64,000 nucleotides of DNA from Apus apus (GCF_020740795.1 NC_067296.1:5495001-5559000), one strand, 5' to 3'. Positions 16,827 to 28,778 are shown, counted from the first letter of the stretch. Notes: generated from the sequence alone by a model not told the origin. Translations and numbers: made by a program.

Positions 16827-19800
16827 CTGCAGAGGGAGAGAGACAGAGAGGGCACAGTCAGGGCTGGTCCTCCTTTAACTTCCCTCCTTGCCTATCTTCT
16901 AGATCTGAGTTCTTTTCCACATGAACATCAGCTCCTGCCTCCCTCATATTGCTATTTCAGCAAAGCATCTGCCCACCCTTCCTCCTTTCCTCTGCATCTC
17001 TTCTGAAGCTGATCAGGAAACTCTCTTCTTGGGATTAAACCCTCTTCTCCCAAGTTCAACAGCAGGTGATGAGAACAGTCTGGGGGATCTTCATCTTAAG
17101 ACACCCTCTATCGACCCTCAAATTAATGGAATAATGCTTTAAGGCAATGAGGAAAGGCAATTTTGAAACAGAATGTCTTTTTAAAAGAGCAAGTGAACCT
17201 CAAAGCAATCAAATGTCAGGCCTCTGATCAGAAGGCAGGTCACCCACTGAAGGTTTGCTAAATTCATGTGCTGGAACAGAAAGAACTGGTCTGAGACCAT
17301 ATTGGTGGTGTGGTAACCTGGGGATGTGAAGCAAGAGCAAGATCTTACCATATTGATTCATCTTTGGTCCTGGAAACAGGTCAGGGTGGCTTTTTGGATG
17401 GGGAGGAAGTCTGGGGATCGGAAACATCTTTTGCCCAGGAGGCATTTTAGGGCTGGGATGTTGGGGCAGGAGGCCAGGTTGGTCGGTTGGGCTGTCATGG
17501 CACCCTTCTCCCATGAAGCCTGGGCAGCACCTCCAGGCCAGCTCGGTCACTGTCTTGTAGCCAATCTTGTATCTGGGTCTGAAGAAGGTGCGGTACCTTT
17601 CCAGGAGGGGGGAGGAAGGGAGAAGACAGTTTAGAGAAGCAAGCCCAAAGTCAAGCAAAAAAGAAGGGCGGGGGGGGGGGGGTATGGGTCCCATTGGGTG
17701 TGAGAAAGCTGGGCATATGGGAAAGCCTGGCTGAGACCCCTGTGCTGCACCTGCAGACCATGACCCACCTCCTCCAAGAGCTCCTGCTGCACTGTAGCCC
17801 AGTGTAGCACAATCAGCCTCCCTCCAGGGACACAGCTTGTTCACCACAAACATGTGCCCACCCTCTCCAGGGCTGAACGACCAGGTGGAAGTGGGACAGC
17901 ACACAGTGAGAGTAGAACTCTCCCCAGCCAGTTGGTAACACAATTAAGACAGGCCTGAGGAGCAGCCCAGGCGTGAGGAGGGTCTGTCTGAGCAGAACCA
18001 TTGTGTATGGATCTGTGGTTTCTGGAGAGGGTTTGTTTGTTTGTTGGAACCTTAAAAAAAAAAGAAAGGTGGGACACAAACACACTCCTTCTCTGCTCTG
18101 GCTCTACATGGGGTTCCCACCAGCCCAGCCTGGAGGATTCAGCTGCTCCCAGCTCTTCTGTGGCACCCTCCCATGAGAGAGAAGGGATGGGACAGGACCC
18201 CCCAGCACCCGTGCTCCCCACACCAGCCAAGCTGAGCAGGGCTGAAGCCAGTGTGTTTCTCACTGCCTCTGAAACACCAATGCTTTGAACCTGCCGTGTG
18301 GAAATTCCCAATCTGAATTTACCAGAGCCTGAAAATCCTGAAGTTTGCTGGTTTTCAACAACGCACACAATCGGGCCCTTGTTCTTCTCTTGTTCAGTGG
18401 AAGGTCTCAGAGGAAGCAGCACAACCATCCGTGCTGTGCTGAGGGGCTGCATAAGGCACTCACACATCCCCAGCGGCTTGGGGCAGTAGGTGGGACTGAG
18501 GGCCTGCCCAGGTCCTTCTTCCCACCCTGGCCCAGGCTGCAGCCCCAGGCAAAGCCACTTCCACAGGACTCCCAGTGCAACACAACCACCTCCGTATGTA
18601 CCACAGGGCAGGAGGGGAAAGCAAACCCAAATCCTCTGTTCTTTGCATCACTTTGAAATTTCTCAGCATCAACAATTTCCCAAGGGCACAGGACAGTTTC
18701 CAAACAAGCCTTTTTTTTTGTTATTCCTTTTCACAGATGCTGCCAAATTTCTATGGCATTTCCTTCTGTAGAAGCCTGCCTGGATGTACCATGGCAGGAG
18801 ACTGCTGTGCCCAGCCGCTGTCAGGGGGTGAAGCGAGGAAGAGGATGGCATCCAGAAGGCAGGGCACCTTCTCTGAGTCACATCAGCCTCTGCAGAGGAG
18901 CTCAGAGCCCTTTGGCACCTCCAAACCCTTCTCCTCCTGCTCCAAACGGCGGCAAGGGGAAGTATTTATTGCAGCTGCACAAACATTAGCCGATGGCCCC
19001 AGCACGTGGAAAAACCATTTCCCTGAGTGAATGCAGCATGCAAGGCTGTGCAGAAAGTCCAGCTGCTTTCCAAAAACACCCTGGTTTTGTTTAAAGGGCT
19101 GGAAGGGCCAAGCAGAGGACACAGCAGGGATGGCAGAGGCTTTGGGGACCTCCTCCATGGGTACCAGCAGCTGCAGGATGTCCTGAAGTCTGCAAATGCC
19201 ACTAAAGCACTTGTGACAGGAGCAAGGAAAGAGCAAGTCAGCGAGCGGGTCCAACATCCCATCTCTGCTGGGATGGCTGTGAGCTGAGCCCTTGGCACTG
19301 CTGGCATCTGGTGAGTCCCAGCTGGCTGGAGTGTTGGGCTCCAATGAAAGGCCCTCTCAGCTTGGTTTTCCTCAGTTCTCAGCTCTGCTGCTCTCAGCAG
19401 GCACAGGGAGGATGCAGGAATGCAGCATTTCTGCATGGAGCAGCATTCCAGGCCAGGACCTGTGGACTGCAGCAAAGCACAAAGCCCCAGTGTCCACCCT
19501 GCCCCAGCTCCAGCATGGCACAGGGATTCCCTCCAGCACTGAGGAGGTGGCAGAGACTTTTGCAAATATTTTTCTGAGGCAGGAAGACCTCAACCATGCC
19601 CTGCCACGGGCGCCATTCCCTCTTCCTCTTGGTCAGGCTCTCACCTAACTGCCATCTTTCTGCCAAGTCACGGGTCTGTGACAAAATGTTTCCCTGCACA
19701 TATTCACCCCCTTGGCTCTCCATGATTTCCTGATTTATTTCTGATGAGGAACAGAGCTTCCTCTCCCTCCTCACAGACCCCATCTTGCCTCCTCCCAGCA

Positions 19801-22800
19801 CTGCTGCCCTGTTACTGGCTGCCTCATCCAGGAAAAGCCCTTCAGCCCCTTTCACTGCCCTCTGGAAAATCAGGTTTGATGGTCGGAAGGGCAGCATGTG
19901 GGGTTGGGAGCCCGAGGAGAGCTGAGACCTGAAGCTGGGAGGGGAAAGGAGCCATGCCCTGTGTCCTCCATACTCACAGCACTTTCCCCGGGCACTTGGG
20001 TCCCCAGCTGCACTTGTGATACTCAGCCTTGACGTAGCTCTCGGCCCCGTCCTGCAGAGTGCACGTCACGTTGCGCTGCACCACGTAGGCACAGTAGCTC
20101 CTAGGAGGAAGCACAGCAGGAGACTTGTCAGCCCCAGCCCAGGATGGTCACCCCCTGCCCCGGAGCATCACCAGCATCCTGGCTATGAACCCATCCACAG
20201 GCAGATCTGCCTGCCCTGTCTAACACTGCCAGGGAGGTCTTGGAGGGGGCAGAAGTTTTCACCTGCCTTCACCTGACTGGCTCCAAGAGCCAGCAGCTGG
20301 CAGGGGTGGTTTGTCCTCCTGCAGCTCCTGGAGTGCTGCCAGCATCAGGGTCATCCAAAAAGCCTTTGGATCTTACTGTGGGTACTGTCACACCTGGACC
20401 AAGTGTGATGCTACAGTCAGCAGAGAGGCTGCAGAGCAGGCTGGCTGCTCTGCAGGGCTGCAGCATCATGGATCCCTCCACCACAGAGACAGGGATAGAA
20501 CCCAGGTCCCAAGCTGGATGGAGGCAGGAAACCTCTTCAAGTCCCTTGTATGGGCAGAGCAAGGAGCAGAGCCTCTTCCCTCCAGCCACCAGACCTCCAG
20601 CTGGGTGCCCCAGGGTACCAGCCAGCTCTGGGCACAGACCCTCTCCCACGCCCAGCAGCAACCCCAGGCACTGAGGATGATGAGGTGGCTGGGAGGAAGG
20701 CTGTGTGGGAAGGATGCAGGAGTGCTGCTGGGACAGATGGCTGTTCCAAGGCTGTTCCAGCTGAAGTAGGGCTGCCAGCAGGAGCAGATGGACTTGGTCC
20801 ATAGGGGCAGAGACAGAAGGGATGTGCAGCGAGGCAGGAATTAAGGGCATGGGGACATGGCAGATGGCAGAGCGGGAGGAGAGGAGGGCACAGGCACATG
20901 GTGCAGAGCTGAGGCAGAGATGGATGGTCAGCAGGAGAGACCAGATGGGCCACCATGAGCTGCAGGTGCAAGGAGGTGTTCAGTGGGGCGGGAGGACCCA
21001 GTTCTCCCCGTGTGAGCTGCAGCCACTGTGGCTCAGCTGCCTGACCACAGGCTGAGGAGCAGCAAGGTCCCTTGGCATTGCCACTGCATCCCTGTGGAAA
21101 GCAGCCTCGAGGCTGACCAGGGGGATGAGCTGCAGATCCTCAGCCCAGCTCTCATGGGCTCGGCATGATGATGGTTTGGATGGCGTTGAAACACCTCTGG
21201 CAGGTGGAGGTGAAGGAAGGGGCTAGGACAATAACAATGCAGCAGAAGGGTTTGGGGAGACGGACTGTGGTGTCTCCTGTTTGGAGGAGTGAGTGTGCAC
21301 ATGTGTGTTTGTGTGTGTGTGTGCACAGCCCCCCACACTGTCACCCTCTGGGGACAGAACAGCAGGGCTCTGGCTCATCCAGCACTGGGAAAGATGGGTG
21401 AAGAAGGGACAAACACAGATGGTGAACACATGCAGACAAAGTACAACTCCCATCCATGCCAAGACCCATCATGAGCCTCTGGTACCCCCATTCAGAGGCT
21501 CCATTCCGGCTCCTCTGCCTCCAACAGTCCATGTGGGACAGGAGCTCCCTTGAACCAGCAAGCTGTGAGCAGGCTCAACCTCTCTCCAACACCTGGACTC
21601 ACTCTCCTCCCTTCCATCTGGACCCACCAACCCCCACCTCACTCTTCCCAGCATCAACAGCTCTAGCCCATCCCCTCTTTACTCCCCTGGGATGGGCACA
21701 GCAACTCCCAGCAGCAACTGGCATTTCCAGCCTGCCCAGACACAAGCAGTTCTGCCCAGGCAGGAGGCTGCCAGGCTTAGAGTGTGTGTGCAGGGACCCA
21801 GGCTGCTCCCTGCTCCTCCAAAAGTGACTCATTTATCCACACACAGGGCCACAGCAAAGGCCAGCCACTTTCCTTAGCTGGAGGGAAGGGACATCATGTC
21901 TGCAAGTGCATGTGGAAAATTCAGAATCACCATCTATCCATAAATTCGTGATCTGCTTACAAACAGACTGCAAACCCCTCTGAAGCTGCTAGCCAACACG
22001 GACAGATCTACTAGCCCCTACTAACAGACACTGCCTGCCCATAACCGCTTAGTTTAGGGTGGTTCTGGCTTCCTCTTCTTCTCAGAAACCCCTTCCTCCT
22101 CACCCACCTGTGTCTAGCAGTTTTATAGCTCCAGCGTGATGTTTCAAGAGTGAGGAGCTGGAAAATGTTATGGGTTTTGGAAAGTTCTCACTGGCACTAC
22201 CAGTGTTGTTCATCTCGAATGTTAACTTTGCTCATTTCAGCTTGTTCATAACACCACATCCTCCCCTTTCCAAAGAAACTCGACAGAAACAGTCTTACCA
22301 AGCAAGTGAGGAGGGAAGGGAGTCCCTCTCCCCCCTTCCCCAATTGCAATTGAATGGAAAAGTCTATAGTACGTGTTACACATTCCTCCTCTGCCTGAGC
22401 TTCCCAGGTTACTTGAAAACACATTTAAACTCTAGTGAGCCTGTGCTTTGTAAGCGAATTGGCAAGTTCCCTCCTCAGCAATCTGCATTTTCATGCCATG
22501 TGCACTGCCACCCTGCCCTCCCGCACCTCGCCCCCCCCGTGTCCATGCCATGCAGGACAGGTACATGCACCTACCCCACAAACACACACGGACATCCCAC
22601 CCTCGCCACCCCCAACCCGCTCTCACACGGGACTGCAGCACACACGTCCCCCCACCTCCCACAGCCCACTCCCCTGCTGGAAACAGAGCCCCCGCACCCC
22701 TTCCCCCGAGCAGAGCGGCCCCCCAGCCTTTATCTACACTAAGAGGGGGGGAAGCACCGAGACACAAGGACACCCCAACCCTGTCCTGCCGGCCAGTCCC

Positions 22801-23357
22801 TACTCAGTGCCCAGCAGCTGATACGGGGCCAGGGATGCCCACGGGAAGTATCGGGGCACCACTGCCCAGCGAGGGATACTGCGGGTACCCGGGGAGATGG
22901 TCTCCGAGGTGGTACGGGGGGCTGGGTACCCACCCAGGGGTGCCCGTGGCAGCCGGTCTCCCGGGGACGCCGCCAGCTGAGCCCAGACGTGCGGCCGGTG
23001 CCCAGCGCGGTCTATGCCCGGGAAGGGGCGCGGGATGCCCGACGGGAGGCAGCGCTCGGAAAGCCCCGCCGCGCAGCCGGTGGCCAGGGACCGATGTCCG
23101 GGGGCTGATGCCGACTCCCGGTAACTCCGCCGGGTGGGTTGCGCGGCCGCGGAGGGATGCGCGCAGAGGATCGCTTACTTGTGTTTGCCCACGGGCTTGC
23201 CGGGGCCGAGCTGCGGGCTGGAGCCGGCTGTGTAGAGGCTGTACCTGCCGCCGTAGGGCAGGGGGGCGGCGGGGGGATAGAAGGCACCCTTGGCGTCGGC
23301 GAGGGCCAGCAGCGTCCCCAGGCAGAGGCAGGCGAGCGGAGCTCCGCGGCAGCGCAT
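14944..23357 (-). CDS. EMILIN3: EMILIN-3, elastin microfibril interfacer 3 (4 coding exons)
   Basis: EMILIN-3 is a secreted extracellular-matrix glycoprotein; published work places it in skeletal and perichondrial tissue and as a modulator of TGF-beta. On the minus strand, exons 23357-23179, 20100-19978, 17596-17349 and 16826-14944 total 2433 nt, or 810 codons plus TAG, with all phases matching. The protein has a signal peptide (about 1-22, ending ALADA), an EMI domain with seven cysteines (63, 73, 90, 96, 124, 125, 133) ending in the typical WRCCPGF, and a Pro-rich linker to about 183. A long coiled coil follows, with CC pairs at 404-405 and 470-471, and it ends at EEQAEGKQH with no C1q domain. 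Absence of C1q separates EMILIN-3 from EMILIN-1 and -2. Remembered human length is about 766. The ATG at 23357 has ACC before it (A at -3). Confidence 0.97.
17349..17596 (-). CDS. EMILIN3: EMILIN3 coding exon 3, EMI domain end and Pro-rich linker
   Basis: Residues from the split Leu101 to Gly184. It encodes YRTFFRPRYKIGYKTVTELA and WRCCPGF, the C-terminal half of the EMI domain, then a Pro/Lys/His-rich linker. The acceptor is GGAAAG and the donor GTAAGA. Confidence 0.96.
17597..19977 (-). other. EMILIN3: EMILIN3 intron 2
   Basis: This 2381-bp intron has GT-AG borders. It contains a run of 13 G on the plus strand at 17670-17682 and otherwise mixed sequence. No embedded gene is recognised. Confidence 0.9.
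17670..17682. repeat. G13 homopolymer run
   Basis: Thirteen consecutive G on the plus strand (C on the EMILIN3 transcript) lie 74 bp downstream of the exon 3 acceptor in intron 2, close to its polypyrimidine tract. Nearby GGG triplets could allow a G-quadruplex on the plus strand. The length is prone to sequencing error. Confidence 0.9.
19978..20100 (-). CDS. EMILIN3: EMILIN3 coding exon 2, EMI domain start
   Basis: Residues 60-100 and part of 101. It encodes YCAYVVQRNVTC and GAESYVKAEYHKC, followed by GPKCPG, the N-terminal half of the EMI domain with four of its cysteines and one N-glycosylation sequon (NVT). The acceptor is CCTAG and the donor GTGAGT. The ORF is too short to stand out on its own. 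Confidence 0.95.
20101..23178 (-). other. EMILIN3: EMILIN3 intron 1
   Basis: At 3078 bp this is the largest intron in the window. Near its middle it holds a TG-rich microsatellite (about 21298-21324). Toward exon 1 it runs into a C-rich zone (22500-22700) and the CpG island. No embedded gene is recognised. Confidence 0.9.
21298..21324. repeat. TG-rich dinucleotide repeat
   Basis: An imperfect (TG)n with one TTT interruption, on the plus strand, inside EMILIN3 intron 1. Confidence 0.85.
23179..23357 (-). CDS. EMILIN3: EMILIN3 coding exon 1, signal peptide
   Basis: Residues 1-59 plus two bases, with donor GTAAGC. MRCRGAPLACLCLGTLLALA is a classic signal peptide, and GRYSLYT afterwards matches the EMILIN-3 N-terminus. 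An in-frame ATG further upstream (23612) would bury the signal peptide behind 85 extra residues, so 23357 is chosen. Confidence 0.94.
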
Positions 23358-23375
23358 GGTCCCGGGGCCGGCGGA

Positions 23376-23435
23376 GCGGGACGGGGCAGGACGGGATGGG
23401 GCAGGACGGGATGGGGCAGGACGGGACGGCGCGGC
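23376..23435. repeat. 15-bp tandem repeat in EMILIN3 leader
   Basis: About 3.5 copies of ACGGGATGGGGCAGG (plus strand) lie 20-80 bp upstream of the start codon. The two central copies are identical. In the mRNA the array is C-rich and lies in the 5' UTR. Confidence 0.9.
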
Positions 23436-23460
23436 GGAGGGGACCGGAGCACCGCCCGCT

Positions 23461-23490
23461 GCCCTGCCCGGCCCTGCCCGGCCCTGCCCG
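23461..23490. repeat. 10-bp tandem repeat GCCCTGCCCG x3
   Basis: Three exact copies sit next to the 15-bp array, near the inferred EMILIN3 transcription start. They are GC-box-like on the gene strand (GGGCAGGGC). Confidence 0.9.
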
Positions 23491-23955
23491 GCGGCACACG
23501 CCGCTCCGCCGCCCGCCCGACCCCTTTTGTACGGCGGCGACGGAGGCGGTCCGCGCTCCTCCTCCCGCCCTCCCACCGCCGCCGACCCCCGGCCCCACGC
23601 GCGGGGAGACAAAGTCCCCCCTCCTCCTCATCCCCATCCCCCGCAGCCCCCGGGAGGGAGGGAGCCGCCGGCCCCCGAGGGGCTGGAAGGATGGTTTGCC
23701 CCAGCCCCGTCCGGGGGGAGCAGGTGCAGCAGCGGCTGGAGCCGCGGGGTGCCCGCAGAGACGCACCCCCGAGCCTGCTCTGCCTCACCCCGCCAAGAGG
23801 AAGGCTGGCGGGACCCTAACTCTGCGCTGCTGGAGATTGGCAGCTGTCAATCACTTGGCTGGCACCAGCCTGATGCACCCAGCATCACAGAGGGCCCAGC
23901 GAACCCCGCACCGGGTCGTGCGGGAAAGGCTCTTTTGGAGCAGACATCAGCACCG

Positions 23956-23977
23956 CCCCCCCCCCCCCCCCCCCCCC
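23956..23977. repeat. C22 homopolymer
   Basis: Twenty-two consecutive C on the plus strand about 0.6 kb upstream of the EMILIN3 start codon. It could form a G-quadruplex on the gene strand or an i-motif on the other. The exact length may be unreliable. Confidence 0.9.
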
Positions 23978-23979
23978 GG

Positions 23980-25480
23980 TAGATTTGTGCTTCTGTTCCG
24001 GGCTCCAGAAGTGAGGAAGGATCCCTTGCCTTTCCCTGCAGACCTGCGCATCTTCCACAGCCAAGTGTGTTTCCTCCTCGGTGGCTTTAGAAGGCAGGTT
24101 TGGGTCTCCTACCCCTCCTGCTCTCTGCAGAGATCCCTGCTAACCAGCTCCCCGATGCCCCCAGCAGCAGGTGACCTCCAGCAGCACCTGATCCCCAGCA
24201 GTGGGTGCTGAGCACCCTGCCCTGCCCCAACAGCACTCCCCAGGCACAGCACCATTAACCATGGCAGTGTAAGACCCTTCATGTGAACCACAGGGGACTT
24301 CTATTGTTGGGTGAGGGGGAGAGAACCTCCACCCAGGGCAGTGGGCAGTTTGGGAGGGAGGTGATACCTCTGCTGCTACCCAGTGGAGGTGAGGCCATGC
24401 CTCATGAGGGAGCAGGGGATTTTGTCATATAAGCAGAGCTTGGGCTGAACATCCCAACTGTCCTGGGGACACTCACACCCTTGGGCATCCCACCAAGGGC
24501 ACAGCAGGGGCCCGATGCAGCTCCTGCCTGGCAGAGGCCAGCCCCAAGCCTGCCCAGGCAGGGAAGCACCATGGTGAGGCATGCAGTGCTGCTCCAAAAC
24601 TCTTGGACAAAAACAAGCAGTAGCTGAGAAAGGGTGGCTGTGTGGGATCTCAAATGCAGGAGTGAAACCTGCTGCTGAGAGAAGGAGGCATCAAGGCTTG
24701 GGCTGACACTGAGACAGAGATGATAAGATACCAAGACAAACGGCCTTTTTCAGTTAAAAGGAGCCTTTGGCTCAGTCTGAGGCGAATACAGAAACTTTAG
24801 CAGGAGAAGAAAAGCCCATAGAAGAGCAGTGTTGGGGGAGGCAGGCTGGAAAGACCAGGTGGAACACCAAGAGAAGGAAGTCTGTGTAATGAAGCAGTGC
24901 ATCCTGAGCAGCTCCCTCCTCTCCGTGCAAGCTGCTGCAGGGTGTTGCTGCGAGCTGCCGTGCACTTGTCAGGCTGTGCCCCAGAGGTGGCTGCATCATG
25001 GCTTTTACATGGTGTATTTGGCAGCACATGAAGCACTTCTCATCCAGCTGCTGCATCAGATTGTTCCACTCCACTGGGATGCTGCAGGAGGGACAGTCTA
25101 TAAGCAACTCTATAAAAACAAACAAAAGTCGACCAAGCCCGCATGGTTTCATGCTGGATGCCAAAGTTGAGCACTAACCTTCCACACAGCCTTAATATTT
25201 TTACCCTGTGCACAGGGAGTGTGAGCCAGTTTTAATAACAGCATGCTGCACGTGTGTGTCTGAGGCCTCAGGAAAAAAACATCTGGTGTTGCAGTTTCAA
25301 AAAAAAGCCCTTGGTTCTGACCTCCAAGTCTGTGCTGTGATGAACGGGCACAACAGGGCAGAGTTAAAGCTGCTCCTGGTTGTGAAAAGGAAGGAGGTGA
25401 GAACCATTGCACTGGTGTGGGTGCATGTGTGTCTGTGTCTGCTTGTCCCTGCTGTCCATCTGCACTTGTGAGGCTCCGGG
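23980..25480. other. Non-coding flank upstream of EMILIN3
   Basis: No exon-like frame with recognisable similarity is seen. A TATAAAAA-like string occurs near 25110 without other promoter features. Confidence 0.5.
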
Positions 25481-25489
25481 TCACTTTCT

Positions 25490-25760
25490 GCTAGTTTTCA
25501 TAGCAAGGCAGGATCCTCAGAGAGACTGAATTCCATTTTGTTCTTCTATTGTCCAATTGTTTTCTGAAAAAGGCATCTGGGTAGACAAGAAAGTGCCAAA
25601 CTTGGGTCCCCACTGAGGAAATGGATTCCTCGTCAATTCTATTATAAGACATCAAAGAATCCACACGAGAGAGAGCCAATGAGTGCCCCAAACCATGGGA
25701 AAAACCTCTCATGTGCCTTATTAGCCATGAGCTAATCCAACCATGAGACACAGAACGGCA
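25490..25760. promoter_or_regulatory. Candidate conserved non-coding element
   Basis: This is AT-richer than its surroundings. It contains a SOX-like CTATTGTCC, a CCAAT, and an inverted repeat ATTAGC-5-GCTAAT at 25720-25736. Composition and motif density suggest an enhancer, but conservation cannot be seen from one sequence. Confidence 0.35.
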
Positions 25761-28700
25761 GGAAACTGGGATTCTTTAAGTTGCACTTCTGAGGCAGCAG
25801 CTGGGGTTTGACTCTTTGATGCTCAGCCCTGCTGCTGCTGGTCCTCACCACACCATTAGCTCTGGCTGGGCACAGGAGAGCACCCGTGTGGAGCTTGGCG
25901 TGGCATCCTGGCTCTGGAGAAGTGCTCATGTGGAAGAGAAGCAGAAGACATCCTCCTGACGTGGGCATGTCCCAGGGGTTAACAGGGACGATCTCCCAAA
26001 GCTGTGAAGTGTGTGCTGAGCAACGAGCTCTCCAGCAGAATGGAAGGACTTTGCCACTGAACTGCTGCCAGAAAGTTCTGCAGACCTGCACACTTTGGGG
26101 CCAGGGAGCACCAGCCCCTGGTGGTGGTTCTGCTTTCCCTCCTGACCTGGGCTGGAGAGTAAAGGGGATCAGATAAGAGCTGATGATGATGATCAAAACT
26201 GGATACTGGGCAAACCTGAGAGCCTACCAAGGAACACCCACAGAGATGCCTGGCCTGGAATGCTGTGTCCCTCAGTGTTCCCATGTAAGCACCTCCTGCA
26301 GCAGCTCAGCACATGCCAAGGAAGCTTGTTTCTCCACCTGAACTGCCAGAAGCTGATTGTTTTGGTTACACCTCTCACTCCTGCTCAGCTATGCTGCAAG
26401 CCAGTCCAGGAGTGAGCAGGTAGAAGTTCTTCCCTACTAAGGATCCAGCAGAGATTTGGCTAAAAAATAGGGGCATTGTGCAGGCCCAGGAGGTACCCAG
26501 AAACAGGAGCCTAGCTGGAGAAGATGAGACCAAGAGCAGAGGTCCTATAGCAGTTCTTCCCCTGCTCTGTCCCCCAGGGAGGGCTCGGTGAAACACCGCC
26601 GGTTCATTTCACGAGTGGGTGACACCAAACAGTGACCTGTTCTGCTTCGTGTGCTTTTTAATTAACACTTGCATGGCCTCATCAGCTGAATAATTGCCTC
26701 CCTTCATGGGTCAATAAGCCAGCAGCCCCTGACCTCCTGTTCCCACCTGGTGACAATGTCTGGTGGCTGCTCTGGGTGCAGTGGATGTGCGCTCTGACAC
26801 CAGCAAACCCTCCCAAGGGCCAGTGCAGCGAGAGAAAAAGTGACAGGAAGGTCCTGGGGCTCTTCAATTCCACTTGCTCTTGGTCAGGATCAACCTTGTC
26901 CGCCCTAATCCTGAGCTTTAAATAGGTACTGCTGCTGGAAAGGCATCCAATATGCTGGGCAGGGGGGTGCACGGGGTGGAGTGGTAAGAGGACAGTTGAG
27001 TTCTCTGTTGCCCTGGGGTAGGAGCAGATTGCAGGAAGGGAAACATAACTTGGATATGAATAATAAAAAAATATCTGGTAGTAAAATGAATATAGCCCTG
27101 GAGGAGACTATTGAGCCATCTGGAGATTTTAAAGGAAAGGTTAGATATAAAAAAATCTGTCAGGACCAATCTGGGGTAGGGAAATGGATTGGATGTCTTC
27201 CCAAGATCTCTCCCAGCCTGAGTTTTTCCAAGTACAAATTCATTTCCCAAAGTGGCAAGGCAAGAGAGCAGCTCAATTTAGAGGCAGGGTTTCTCCTTAA
27301 TGATTCCCACTGGATCAAAGGCATTCCTTGCATTGGCACTGACAGAAGCCTTTTCCCTTGGCAGCAGGACTGTGTCTGTGTGAGAGAGAGGGAGACTTGT
27401 GGACAGCCCAGCTTTCCCAGGTGCGTGTCCAACAGGATCCACCCAGGGCTGGCCCTGCTGTTTCTGAGTCCCTGGGAAGACAGTGCAGCTATCCCACAGC
27501 TGCTTCCCCAACTCCAGGCAGAAACGGGGACATACACTGTCCAAACTGCCAGGCAAGATGTATGTCCCAAGTGCAACAGGACTGCAGTGTCCTAACAGTA
27601 TTTACCAGTCTAAATAGAGCACTGTCCCCAGTAGGGCCTGGAGCGCTCCAGCTTCTCCAGCTGCCAGCTCAAACTGAGCTCAAGGAAGCCCAGCTACAGG
27701 ACTGGAAGATCTTCCTGGCTCCCAGCACACATTTCCACTACATCCCAGCTCGACACTGGGCATGGACCACTTCTCCCGTTGGTCTCAACAGGAAGGAGAT
27801 GCAGGAGAGCAGGCAGGAGGCAGCCAGTCCAGCCAGCAGCACCAGAACCCCGGGCAATGTCACCACTTCTGCCTTCTTTGGAGGATGCTGAGCTTTTGTT
27901 CTGATTCAGACCCCGGCCCCAGTCCCAAGGTGCGATTGGTGTGTGTGTCCCCACAAGCTATGGGGCAGGGGCACCTGGGTTTGCTGCAGCCCTGGAGGAA
28001 GCAGTGGCTGAGGGCTGAGAACAGACTCCCTTTCTTCAGGGGAGAGCGCAGTGAGTTGAAGTGGCCAGACACCCTTATCTCTGGTTTCGAAAGCCACACG
28101 CTGATCGTTTGTCAAGATTAGCACGTGCGGTAGAAGGGATGGAGCTGTTCCAAATCCATGCTCACGTCCCTTCCCTGGGCTCCAGGCCATTCATAAAAAT
28201 GCCAGAGCAGCAGCAGCAGTGGCAGCAAGCAGCACATACTGGGGCTGTGGTTTGAGGAGGACTAGGAGGGGTCAACCCCAGGTTACACAAGCTCTGAGCG
28301 GGGAGAAGAATCCACAGGTTGCTTTATTGATAAATCCATTAACATCCTTCCTCCAGGAAAGCACACGAGGAGGCTGGCAGGGGTGATTCAGCAAGGGCAA
28401 GGGGCAGGCAGGAGGTTCTTTCTGTGGGACCGGGGTGATGTGCTTAAAAAAACCTTTTCCCAGCAGTGGCAGGACCCCGGGGACAAGAGAACATTATCAG
28501 CCAACAGCCATGGAGCTGGAGCAGTCTCCAGGGGCAGTCCCGGCTGGATTAGCAGCACACAGACATAGGGTGAGGAGGATGAAGACCAAAAAAGGGAGCA
28601 GGTGACACTACACCCTCCCAGTAAACCCCAACGTATTGATGGAGGGGCACTGGCTGGACCCAGGCTTTGTGCTGGGGTGGGCTGGCCCTGTGAGGCCCAG

Positions 28701-28769
28701 GGAGGAGTAGCCCTGATCTCAGCTGATCCCTGTTAGCTCAGGCTCAGCTGAGCAGGAGCCTGGGAATGC

Positions 28770-28778
28770 TATAAAAGG
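28770..28778 (+). promoter_or_regulatory. Orphan TATA-box motif TATAAAAGG
   Basis: A full TATA consensus in otherwise GC-rich sequence, with G-rich sequence 15-30 bp downstream. No gene with recognisable product starts after it, so function is unknown and chance is possible. Confidence 0.3.

Larger units (their letters stand above)
22850..23830. promoter_or_regulatory. EMILIN3: CpG island at EMILIN3 promoter and first exon
   Basis: CG dinucleotides are dense through the first coding exon, the leader and the proximal promoter, with GC well above the flanks. On the gene strand a TATA-like TACAAAAGG lies at 23531-23523, which would place a start near 23495. The start site itself is inferred. 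Confidence 0.75.

Noticed and set aside
22493..24211. 572-codon plus-strand frame opposite EMILIN3 exon 1
   Set aside because: It is antisense to a real exon and its CpG island; GC-rich DNA lacks stops. Its composition is Arg/Pro/Gly-rich with no domain.
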